A program made the translations under genes and the position numbers. The notes beneath the pieces were generated by a model. It had not been told where the DNA came from, ran no database searches, and saw only the letters and a program-made list of their open reading frames with translations. Shown here piece by piece: positions 1 through 13,300 of a DNA stretch of 61,019 bases (its first letter is position 1; every line of letters begins with the position of its first letter). This DNA comes from Bacteroidales bacterium (lineage in GTDB: Bacteria; Bacteroidota; Bacteroidia; Bacteroidales; VadinHA17), in NCBI GenBank assembly GCA_016715075.1, contig JADKBK010000011.1, forward strand, positions 1 through 61,019, read 5' to 3'.

Positions 1-1318
1 TGCAGGAGCGATCTGTGCAGGTACTTCTGTAACATTCACTGCAGCTCCTACAAACGGTGGAGCAACACCGACATACCAGTGGTATAACGGGCTGCTCTGA
101 TACCCGGGGCTACGTCAGCAACATATATTTCGGCAGCTCTTGCAAACGGTGATGACATTAATGTCCAGATGACATCCAACGCTCCTTGCGTCAGCGGTTC
201 TCCGGCTGCATCGAACAACATCACGATGACCGTTAATCCTAATGTTCCCAGCCAGCGTTAGTATTGCTGCCAGTCCTGCGGAGCGATCTGTGCAGGTACT
301 TCTGTAACATTTACTGCAACTCCTACAAACGGTGGAGCAGCACCGACATACCAGTGGTATAACGGAGCTGCTCTGATACCAGGGGCTACATCAGCAACAT
401 ATATTTCGGCAGCTCTTGCAAATGGTGATGACATAAATGTACAGATGACATCCAACGCTCCTTGCGTCAGCGGTTCGCCGGCTGCATCGAACAACATCAC
501 GATGACCGTTAATCCTAATGTTCCGGCCAGCGTTAGTATTGCTGCCAGTCCTGCAGGAGCGATCTGTGCAGGTACTTCTGTAACATTCACTGCAACTCCC
601 ACAAACGGTGGAGCAGCACCGACATACCAGTGGTATAACGGAGCTGCTCTGATACCAGGGGCTACATCAGCAACATATATTTCGGCAGCTCTTGCAAACG
701 GTGATGACATTAATGTACAGATGACATCCAACGCTCCTTGCGTCAGCGGTTCGCCGGCTGCATCGAACAACATCACGATGACCGTTAATCCTAATGTTCC
801 GGCCAGCGTTAGTATTGCTGCCAGTCCTGCAGGAGCGATCTGTGCAGGTACTTCTGTAACATTTACTGCAACTCCTACAAACGGTGGAGCAGCACCGACA
901 TACCAGTGGTATAACGGAGCTGCTCTGATACCAGGGGCTACGTCAGCAACATATATTTCGGCAGCTCTTGCAAATGGTGATGACATAAATGTACAGATGA
1001 CATCCAACGCTCCTTGCGTCAGCGGTTCGCCGGCTGCATCGAACAACATCACGATGACCGTTAATCCTAATGTTCCGGGCGGCGTTAATTGCTGCCAGTC
1101 CTGCAGGGCGATCTGTGCAGGTACTTCTGTAACATTCACTGCAACTCCCACAAACGGTGGAGCAGCACCGCATCCGGTGGTATAACGGGCTGCTCGATAC
1201 CGGGACGTCAGCCATATATTTCGGCGCTCTTGCAAACGGTGATGACATTAATGTACAGATGACATCCAACGCTCCTTGCGTCAGCGGTTCGCCGGCTGCA
1301 TCTAATGTTGTAACCATG
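1..1318 (+). repeat. Tandem array of about five 276-bp units
   Basis: The motif GAGCGATCTGTGCAGG starts at 6, 281, 557 and 833 and, degraded, near 1107, giving a 276-bp period (92 residues). Units 3 and 4 are nearly identical. Units 1, 2 and especially 5 carry several one- to three-base losses. The window begins inside this array, so its true copy number is unknown. Confidence 0.9.
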
Positions 1319-4300
1319 ACAATTGAAGTACTGTCTGCTCCAACACTTGGCCTTATAACTCATCCTACATGCGCTAACGCAACAGGAAGCGTTGTACTTA
1401 CCGGTCTGCCGGCAGGAAACTGGACAATAAACCCTGGATCTATATCAGGCTCAGGACCAAATACGACAGTCACGGGTCTGTCAGCAGGTACATATAACTA
1501 CTCAGTCACAAATGCAGCCGGATGTACTTCTCTTTTATCAGCTGATATAGTTATCGACTCTCAGCCTGTCATACCTACAGCACCGGTTAACGGTGGCATC
1601 ACACAGCCTACCTGCGCCGATCCGACGGGCAGTGTATTATTAAACGGGCTGCCAGGAAGCGGTACATGGACCATTAATCCGGGTTCAGTAAGTGGTACCG
1701 GAACAAGCCAAACCATTTCCGGACTTGCCCCTGGCATTTACAATTTTACCGTGACTAATTCCGATGGTTGTATATCACCTGCTACAACACTGACAGTGAA
1801 TAATATCCCAACCGCACCGACGGCATCTACCAATGTGACCAATGCATCATCCGTGGGTGCTTCCGACGGAGCTATTGATCTTACTGTCACAGGCGGCACC
1901 GCCCCTTATTCATTCAGCTGGAGCAATGGAGCTACCACTGAAGATATATCCGGGCTCAATGCAGGTACTTACAGCGTTACAATAACTGACGCCAATGGAT
2001 GTACAACTTCAGCCAGCGCCACTGTCAATGAGAATGCCGCACCGATAAATACATCAACTTCGGTCACAAACGTCACCTGCAACGGTGATGCCGATGGTGC
2101 CATTAACCTGACAGTAACAGGAGGAACGCCTCCTTACTCTTTCAGCTGGAGCAATGGTGATGCCACTGAAGATATATCTGGTCTCTCTGCAGGTACTTAC
2201 AATGTTACAATTACTGATAACGACGGAACCACTGCAAATGCAAGTGCTACCGTCAGTGAGCCTTCTGCGCTGAATACTGCAACCAATGTGACAGATGCAT
2301 CATCCGTGGGTGCTTCCGACGGAGCCGTTGACCTTACCGTAACAGGCGGCACCGCCCCTTATTCATTCAGCTGGAGCAATGGAGCTACCACTGAAGATAT
2401 ATCCGGGCTCAATGCAGGTACTTACAATGTTACAATTACCGATGGTAATGGCTGTACAACTTCAGCCAGCGCCACCGTCAATGAAAATGCTTCTGCGATA
2501 AATACATCAACTGCCGTCACAAACGTCACCTGCAATGGTGATGCCGATGGTGCCATTAACCTGACAGTAACAGGAGGAACGCCTCCTTACTCATTCAGCT
2601 GGAGCAATGGTGATGCCACTGAAGATATATCTGGTCTCTCTGCAGGTACTTACAATGTTACAATTACAGATAACGACGGAACCACTGCAAATGCAAGTGC
2701 TACCGTCAGTGAGCCTTCCGCACTGAATACTGCAACCAATGTGACAGATGCATCATCCGTGGGTGCTTCCGACGGAGCTATTGACCTTACCGTAACAGGC
2801 GGCACCGCCCCTTATTCATTCAGCTGGAGCAATGGAGCTACCACTGAAGATATATCCGGGCTCAATGCAGGTACTTACAGCGTTACAATAACTGACGCCA
2901 ATGGCTGTACAACTTCAGCCAGCGCCACTGTCAGTGAAAATGCTTCTGCGATAAATACATCAACTGCCGTCACAAACGTCACATGCAACGGTGATGCCGA
3001 TGGTGCCATTAACCTGACAGTAACAGGAGGAACGCCTCCTTACTCTTTCAGCTGGAGCAATGGTGATGCCACTGAAGATATATCCGGGCTCTCTGCAGGT
3101 ACTTACAACGTTACAATTACTGATAACGACGGAACCACTGCAAATGCAAGTGCTACAGTCAGTGAGCCTTCTGCACTGAATACTGCAACCAATGTGACAG
3201 ATGCATCATCCGTGGGTGCTTCCGACGGAGCTATTGATCTTACTGTCACAGGCGGTACCGCCCCTTATTCATTCAGCTGGAGCAATGGAGCTACCACTGA
3301 AGATATATCCGGGCTCAATGCAGGTACTTACAATGTTACAATAACTGACGCCAACGGCTGTACAACTTCAGCCAGCGCCACTGTCAATGAAAACACCTCT
3401 CCAATATATGCATCAATTGTCGTCACAAACGCTACATGCAACGGTGATGCAGATGGTGTCATTGATCTGACCGTAACAGGGATTACCGGTCCTTATTCAT
3501 TCAGCTGGAGCAATGGTGATGCCACTGAAGATATATCCGGGCTCTCTGCAGGTACTTACAGCGTTACAATTACTGATAACGACGGAACCACTGCAAATGC
3601 AAGTGCTACCATCAGTGAGCCTTCTGCACTGAATACTGCAACCAATGTGACAGATGCATCATCCGTGGGTGCTTCCTACGGAGCTATTGACCTTACCGTA
3701 ACAGGCGGCACCGCCCCTTATTCATTCAGCTGGAGCAATGGAGCTACCACTGAAGATATATCCGGGCTCAATGCAGGTACTTACAATGTTACAATAACTG
3801 ACGCCAACGGCTGTACAACTTCAGCCAGCGCCACTGTCAATGAGAATGCCGCACCAATAAATACATCAACTGCGGTCACAAACGTCACCTGCAACGGTGA
3901 TGCCGATGGTGCCATTAACCTGACAGTAACAGGAGGAACGCCTCCTTACTCATTCAGCTGGAGCAATGGTGATGCCACTGAAGATATATCCGGGTCTCTG
4001 CAGGTACTTACAACGTTACAATTACTGATAACGACGGAACCACTGCAAATGCAAGTGCTACCGTCAGTGAGCCTTCCGCACTGAATACTGCAACCAATGT
4101 GACAGATGCATCATCCGTGGGTGCTTCCGACGGAGCCGTTGACCTTACCGTAACAGGCGGCACCGCCCCTTATTCATTCAGCTGGAGCAATGGAGCTACC
4201 ACTGAAGATATATCCGGGCTCAATGCAGGTACTTACAGCGTTACAATAACTGACGCCAATGGATGTACAACTTCAGCCAGCGCCACTGTCAATGAGAATG

Positions 4301-7300
4301 CCGCACCGATAAATACATCAACTGTGGTGACAAACGTCACCTGCAACGGTGATGCCGATGGTGCCATTAACCTGACAGTAACAGGAGGAACGCCTCCTTA
4401 CTCATTCAGCTGGAGCAATGGTGATGCCACTGAAGATATATCTGGTCTCTCTGCAGGTACTTACAACGTTACAATTACTGATAACGACGGAACCACTGCA
4501 AATGCAAGTGCTACCGTCAGTGAGCCTTCCGCACTGAATACTGCAACCAATGTGACAGATGCATCATCCGTGGGTGCTTCCGACGGAGCCGTTGACCTTA
4601 CCGTAACAGGCGGCACCGCCCCTTATTCATTCAGCTGGAGCAATGGAGCTACCACTGAAGATATATCCGGGCTCAATGCAGGTACTGATATTACAATTAC
4701 CGATGGTAATGGCTGTACAACTTCAGCCAGCGCCACCGTCAATGAAAATGCTTCTGCGATAAATACATCAACTGCCGTCACAAACGTCACATGCAACGGT
4801 GATGCCGATGGTGCCATTAACCTGACAGTAACAGGAGGAACGCCTCCTTACTCATTCAGCTGGAGCAATGGTGATGCCACTGAAGATATATCTGGTCTCT
4901 CTGCAGGTACTTACAATGTTACAATTACTGATAACGACGGAACCACTGCAAATGCAAGTGCTACCGTCAGTGAGCCTTCTGCGCTGAATACTGCAACCAA
5001 TGTGACAGATGCATCATCCGTGGGTGCTTCCGACGGAGCCATTGACCTTACTGTAACAGGCGGCACCGCCCCTTATTCATTCAGCTGGAGCAATGGAGCT
5101 ACCACTGAAGATATATCCGGGCTCAATGCAGGTACTTACAATGTTACAATTACCGATGGTAATGGCTGTACAACTTCAGCCAGCGCCACCGTCAGTGAAA
5201 ATGCTTCGCGATAAATACATCAACTGCCGTCACAAACGTCACCTGCAATGGTGATGCCGATGGTGCCATTAACCTGACAGTAACAGGAGGAACGCCTCCT
5301 TACTCATTCAGCTGGAGCAATGGTGATGCCACTGAAGATATATCTGGTCTCTCTGCAGGTACTTACAATGTTACAATTACTGATAACGACGGCACCACTG
5401 CAAATGCAAGTGCTACCGTCAGTGAGCCTTCGCACTGAATACTGCAACCAATGTGACAGATGCATCATCCGTGGGTGCTTCCGACGGAGCCGTTGACCTT
5501 ACCGTAACAGGCGGCACCGCCCTTATTCATTCAGCTGGAGCAATGGAGCTACCACCGAAGATATATCCGGTCTCAATGCAGGTACTTACAGCGTTACAAT
5601 AACTGACGCCAACGGCTGTACAACTTCAGCCAGCGCCACTGTCAATGAGAATGCCGCACCGATAAATACATCAACTGCGGTCACAAACGTCACCTGCAAC
5701 GGTGATGCCGATGGTGCCATTAACCTGACAGTAACAGGAGGAACGCCTCCTTACTCATTCAGCTGGAGCAATGGTGATGCCACTGAAGATATATCTGGTC
5801 TTTCTGCAGGTACTTACAACGTTACAATTACTGATAACGACGGAACCACTGCAAATGCAAGTGCTACTGTCAGCCAGCCTGCTGCGCTCAATACTCCTTT
5901 ACAATCAGTTGACTGCTCTCCTGGAATTGACAATGCTACAGTAACAGTCACAAGCCCCATAGGAGCAGGCCTTGAGTACAGCATGGATGGAAGTGGCTAC
6001 CAGACATCTGTAACATTTACAGGTGTGGCTAACGGCATACATTCAATAACTGTAAGAAATGGTTCAGGATGTTCAACTGCAGGAAACAGCTTTACTGTAT
6101 CATGCGGTTGTGTGAACGGACCTTCACTTAACATGAGCAGCACCAGCGGAAGCACCTGTGGCACTGAATCTGTAACTATAGGTGGGAACACATTTACAAA
6201 TGCCACTTCGGTTTCTATTTCACATGATGGAGCGGGATCTGTGAGCCCTGCAACAGCAGTTGCATCTCCTTTCACATTTACATACATCCCGGCAGCTGGT
6301 GATGAAGGTAATACTGTAATAATTACCATTACCACTGATAATCCTTCAGGAGCTCCCTGTACCCCGGATGTGGCTATTTACACCCTGAATGTAAATTCAA
6401 TTCCTCTGGCTCCGGTATCAGGAACAATAACCCAGCCAACATGTGCTCTTGCAACAGGAAGCGTTGTATTAAGCGGATTGCCATCCGGAAACTGGACTAT
6501 CAATCCCGGAGCAATAACCGGAAGCGGCACAAGTACAACTTTAACAGGACTTTCAACCGGAACATATAACTTCACCGTTACAAATGCTGCAGGATGTCCT
6601 TCGCCCGAATCATCAGATATTGTTATTGATGTCCAACCTGTTACACCAAATGTTACTGATCAAACAACGTCAATTTCATCAGGAACTACATTTACAGTAA
6701 CTCCGGCCGGTGTTCCTGCAGGAACTACTTATACATGGGATACTCCGATTTACACCGGCACTGTGTCAGGTGGAACTGCACAAAGTGTTCCTCAATCAGC
6801 TATCAGCGGAACCCTGAATGGATCAGGCACTTCCAGCTATACAGTAACACCTGTGTCGGGTGCATGCACCGGATCATCCTTTATTGTGACTGTAACTGTT
6901 AACAGCGGATGTGTTCCTGTCACCATTGGAGTACAACCTACAAGTAACAGCATGTGTGCAACATCCGGAAATATCACATTCTCAATAGTTGCAAACGGTA
7001 CATCTCCATTCACTTATCAATGGGAATATAATAATGGAGGTACATGGGCAGCTGTAGCAAATGGAACTCCGGCAGGCGCTGTATATACAAATGCCAATAC
7101 AGCAACCATGAGCGTGGCCGGAATTACAACCTCAGGCAGTTATGACTATCGTGCTTATATAACGAACTGCAGCGGTGCTGACAATGCAACTTCAAATGCC
7201 GTCACACTTACTACTGTTGATACCCCTGGTACTCCTGCAGTTGGGGCAATCACCCAGCCTTCATCATGCGCATCTCAGACCGGGAGTGTAGTACTAAGCG

Positions 7301-10300
7301 GACTACCGGCAACAGGAACCTGGACTATTAACCCCGGAGCAATAACCGGTACAGGGACAATTACAACGATTACCGGTCTTGCGGCCGCCACCTATAATTT
7401 TACAGTATCAACCGGAACGGGATGTACATCGCCACAGTCAGCCGATGTAGTCATCACTCCGGCTCCCGGAATACCTGCCACTCCGGTTTTGGGTGCTGTC
7501 ACCCAGCCTTCATCCTGCGCTGTTCCTATGGGAAGTGTAGTATTAAGCGGTTTGCCGGCCACAGGAACCTGGACTATTAATCCCGGATCAATAGCCGGAA
7601 CTGGAACATCAACGACAATTACAAACCTTGTACCAGGGACCTATAGCTTTACAGTAACAAGTGAAGAAGGATGTTCCTCTCTCGCAACTGCAAATGTTGT
7701 TATAAATCCTGCACCTGCGGCTCCGCCGGTACCAACAGTCGGTACGATCACACAGCCTGCTTCATGCGCAGCACCAACAGGCAGTGTGGTATTAAGCGGT
7801 CTGCCTGCTACAGGAGTATGGACTATTAATCCAGGGTCAATAGCCGGAACAGGAACTACTACGACTATTGCAAACCTCATCCCTGGCAGCTATAACTTCT
7901 CCGTAACCAGTGAAGCAGGATGTATTTCACTTGCAACATCCCCTGTAGTCATAAATGCTGCACCTGTGGCTCCGCCTGCCCCGATAATCGGGACAATAAC
8001 CCAGCCTGCTTCATGTGCAGCGCCTACCGGAAGTGTAGTATTAACCGGCCTGCCTGCAACAGGAACCTGGACTATTAATCCGGGGGCAATAGCAGGAACA
8101 GGGACAACCGTTACTATTGCAAATCTCTCTCCCGGCACCTATAACTTTAATGTTACAAGTGAGCCCGGATGTATATCTGTTGAATCTGCAAGTGTGGTCA
8201 TCAATCCTGCACCTGTAGCTCCGACAGCTCCGATTATCGGAGTTATCACTCAGCCTGCTTCATGTATAGCTACAACCGGAAGTGTTGTATTAAATGGTCT
8301 GCCTGCTACAGGAATATGGACTATTAATCCGGGGGCAATATCAGGAACAGGGACAACCGTTACTATTGCAAATCTCACTCCCGGCACCTATAACTTTGAT
8401 GTCACCAGCGCCGCCGGTTGTATATCGCGTGCATCAGCTGATGTTATAATAAATGATGCTCCGGCAGCTCCTACTGCCCCGATAGTGGGAACAATCACAC
8501 AGCCTGCTTCATGTATAGCTACAACCGGAAGCGTGGTATTAAATGGTCTGCCTGCTACAGGAACATGGACTATCAATCCGGGTGGAATAACAGGAACAGG
8601 TACAACAACTACAATCAGTAACCTTGCTCCCGGAACCTACAACTTTACTATCTGGAGCGATCCCGGATGTATATCAAATGCATCGGCAGATATTATTATA
8701 AACGATCCGCCGGCGGCTCCGACAGCTCCTGTAGTGGGAACTATCACCCAGCCTGTTACCTGCGCAGCAACAACCGGAAGCGTGGTATTAACCGGGCTGC
8801 CCGCAACAGGTACATGGACTATTAATCCGGGTGCAATTACAGGAACCGGGACGAGCACTACTATCGCGAACCTTATTCCAGGAACATATACCTTCAGTGT
8901 AACTTCTGCTGCAGGATGCATATCTAATCCATCGGCTGATGTTATTATCAATTCTCCGCCTCCGGCACCGACGGCGCCGATAGTGGGGACTGTTACCCAG
9001 CCTTCTTCATGTGCAGCGCCAACAGGCACTGTGGTACTGAATGGACTGCCGGCAACAGGGACATGGACTATTAATCCCGGGTCAATAGCAGGAACCGGAA
9101 CAAGTGCAACAATTACAAACCTTATTCCTGGCACTTATAGCTTCAACGTTACAAGTGAAGCCGGATGTATTTCCCTGCCTTCGTCGGAAGTTGTTATAAA
9201 TGATGCACCTGCTACATTAGCACCTATAATTGGTACAATCACGCAGCCTGCTTCATGTGCAGTGCCAAACGGAAGCGTGGTATTAAGTGGTCTGCCTGCT
9301 ACAGGAACCTGGACAATTAATCCGGGAGCAATAGCGGGTACGGGAACTACAACTACTATTGCAAACCTTATCCCTGGAAGCTATAACTTCTATGTCACCA
9401 ATGAAGCCGGATGTATATCATTCGCATCGGCCACTGTGGTAATCAATGCCGCTCCTCTGGCACCGGCAGCACCAATTATTGGTACTGTGACTCAGCCTGC
9501 TTCATGTGCAGCGCCTGCCGGAAGTATTGTATTGAATGGACTGCCGGCAACAGGAACCTGGACTATTAATCCGGGGGCAATAGCAGGAACTGGGACGACC
9601 ACAACTCTCACAAACCTCGCTCCCGGCACCTACAGCTTTAATGTTACAAGTGAAGCCGGATGTATATCTGTTGAATCTGCAAGTGTGGTCATCAATCCTG
9701 CACCTGTAGCTCCGACAGCTCCGATTATCGGAGTTATCACTCAGCCTGCTTCATGTATAGCTACAACCGGAAGTGTTGTATTAAATGGTCTGCCTGCTAC
9801 AGGAATATGGACTATTAATCCGGGGGCAATATCAGGAACAGGGACAACCGTTACTATTGCAAATCTCACTCCCGGCACCTATAACTTGATGTCACCAGCG
9901 CCGCCGGGTGTATATCGCGTGCATCAGCTGATGTTATAATAAATGATGCTCCGGCAGCTCCTACTGCCCCAATAGTGGGAACAATCACACAGCCTGCTTC
10001 ATGTATAGCTACAACCGGAAGCGTGGTATTAAATGGTCTGCCTGCTACAGGAACATGGACTATCAATCCGGGTGGAATAACAGGAACAGGTACAACAACT
10101 ACAATCAGTAACCTTGCTCCCGGAACCTACAACTTTACTATCTGGAGCGATCCCGGATGTATATCAAATGCATCGGCAGATATTATTATAAACGATCCGC
10201 CGGCGGCTCCGACAGCTCCTGTAGTGGGAACTATCACCCAGCCTGTTACCTGCGCAGCAACAACCGGAAGCGTGGTATTAACCGGGCTGCCTGCAACAGG

Positions 10301-13300
10301 TACATGGACTATTAATCCGGGTGCAATTACAGGAACCGGGACAAGCACAACTATCCCGAACCTTATTCCAGGAACATATAGCTTCAGTGTAACTTCTGCT
10401 GAAGGATGCATATCTAATCCATCGGCTGATGTTATTATCAATTCTCCGCCTCCGGCACCGACGGCGCCGATAGTGGGGACTGTTACCCAGCCTTCTGCAT
10501 GTGCATCGCCAACCGGTACTGTGGTGCTGAATGGCCTGCCTGCAACAGGAACCTGGACTATCAATCCGGGAGGAGTAACAGGTACCGGCACAACCACAAC
10601 TATTCTAAACCTTGTTCCGGGAACTTATAGATTTAACATTACAAGTGCGGCCGGATGTATTTCTCTGCCTTCAACTGATGTTATTATAATATCGCCTCCG
10701 GGAACTCCGGCGGCACCAATAATAGGCACAATTATCCAGCCATCTTCATGCACTGCCACAACAGGAAGTGTAGTACTGAATGGTCTGCCTGCAACGGGAA
10801 CCTGGACAATTAATCCGGGTGCAATAACCGGAACAGGAACCACAGCAACCATACCGAATCTCATTGCAGGAACATATAACTTTACTGTCACCATAGAATC
10901 AGGCTGTACCTCACTTGCATCAGCCTCTGTTGTGATCGATGTACCTTCGTCAATTCCTGCCACTCCGGTTTTGGGTGCTGTCACCCAGCCTTCATCCTGC
11001 GCTGTTCCTATGGGAAGTGTAGTATTAAGCGGTTTGCCGGCCACAGGAACCTGGACTATTAATCCCGGATCAATAGCCGGAACCGGAACATCAACGACAA
11101 TTACAAACCTTGTACCTGGGACCTATAGCTTTACAGTAACAAGTGAAGAAGGATGTTCCTCTCTCGCAACTGCAAATGTTGTTATAAATCCTGCACCCAG
11201 GCTCCGCCGGTACCAACAGTCGGCACAATCACACAGCCTGCTTCATGCGCAGCACCAACAGGCAGTGTGGTATTAAGCGGTCTGCCTGCTACAGGAGTAT
11301 GGACTATTAATCCGGGGTCAATAGCCGGAACAGGCACTACTACGACTATTGCAAACCTCATCCCTGGCAGCTATAACTTCTCCGTAACCAGTGAAGCCGG
11401 ATGTATTTCACTTGCAACATCAGCTATAATCATTAATGCTGCACCTGTGGCGCCGCCTGCCCCGATAATCGGGACAATAACCCAGCCTGCTTCATGTGCA
11501 GCGCCTGCCGGAAGTGTAGTATTAACCGGCCTGCCTGCAACAGGAACCTGGACTATTAATCCGGGGCAATAGCAGGAACAGGGACAACCGTTACTATTGC
11601 AAATCTCTCTCCCGGCACCTATAACTTTAATGTTACAAGTGAAGCCGGATGTATATCTGTTGAATCTGCAAGTGTGGTCATCAATCCTGCACCTGTAGCT
11701 CCGACAGCTCCGATTATCGGAGTTATCACTCAGCCTGCTTCATGTATAGCTACAACCGGAAGTGTTGTATTAAATGGTCTGCCTGCTACAGGAATATGGA
11801 CTATTAATCCGGGGGCAATATCAGGAACAGGGACAACCGTTACTATTGCAAATCTCACTCCCGGCACCTATAACTTTGATGTCACCAGCGCCGCCGGGTG
11901 TATATCGTGCATCAGCCGATGTTATAATAAATGATGCTCCGGCAGCTCCTACCGCCCCAATAGTGGGAACAATCACACAGCCTGCTTCATGTATAGCTAC
12001 AACCGGAAGCGTGGTATTAAATGGTCTGCCTGCTACAGGAACATGGACTATCAATCCGGGTGGAATAACAGGAACAGGTACAACAACTACAATCAGTAAC
12101 CTTGCACCGGGAACCTACAACTTTACTATCTGGAGCGATCCCGGATGTATATCAAATGCATCGGCAGATATTATTATAAACGATCCGCCGGCGGCTCCGA
12201 CAGCTCCTGTAGTGGGAACTATCACCCAGCCTGTTACCTGCGCAGCAACAACCGGAAGCGTGGTATTAACCGGGCTGCCTGCAACAGGTACATGGACTAT
12301 TAATCCGGGTGCAATTACAGGAACCGGGACAAGCACAACTATCCCGAACCTTATTCCAGGAACATATAGCTTCAGTGTAACTTCTGCTGAAGGATGCATA
12401 TCTAATCCATCGGCTGATGTTATTATCAATTCTCCGCCTCCGGCACCGACGGCGCCGATAGTGGGGACTGTTACCCAGCCTTCTGCATGTGCAGTGCCAA
12501 CAGGCACTGTGGTACTGAATGGACTGCCGGCAACAGGAACCTGGACTATCAATCCGGGAGGAGTAACAGGTACCGGCACAACCACAACTATTCTAAACCT
12601 TATTCCGGGAACTTATAGCTTCAACGTTACAAGTGAAGCCGGATGTATATCCCTGCCTTCCACGGTTATTGTAATAATTTCACCTCCCGGAACTCCCGCT
12701 ACCCCGACGATCGGTTTAATAACACATCCATCATCGTGTGCTTCTATTACGGGAAGTGTGATTCTGAACGGATTGCCTCCTACCGAAACCTGGATAATTA
12801 ATCCAGGATCAGTAAACGGAACAGGATCTTCAGCTACAATCCCGAACCTTGTCGCAGGAACCTATAACTTCACTATCTCTATAGAATCAGGATGTACCTC
12901 ACTTCCAACGGCAGATGTGGTAATAAATCCGGCTCCCGGAGCTCCTCCGGCACCTGTAGCGGGCACAATCATACAGCCAACATCATGTTCAGCTACCACT
13001 GGCACAGTGATTTTAAACGGACTGCCGGCAACCGGACCATGGATCATTACTCCGGGATCGATTACCGGAACAGGGACAAGTACAACTATTACTGGTCTTA
13101 CAGGCGGGACATACAACTTTATTGTGAGCAATGCAGAAGGATGCAGTTCCGCTCCTTCAGCTGATATAATTATAGATTCCACCTGGGGAACTCCAATAGC
13201 ACCACAGTATATAGTGACGGATCCTACCTGCAGTACAACAACAGGGACCATTACAGTAACATCTGACACCGAAGGCCTTACATTCAGTTTTGACGGAGGA

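Noticed and set aside
258..12585. Many long minus-strand ORFs across the giant adhesin
   Set aside because: They repeat with the same period as the plus-strand units, lack starts with leader sequence, and only mirror the low-stop composition of the coding strand.
1..13180. CRISPR or VNTR-type non-coding array
   Set aside because: Units are 249-453 bp, translate into conserved domains and have no spacer pattern.
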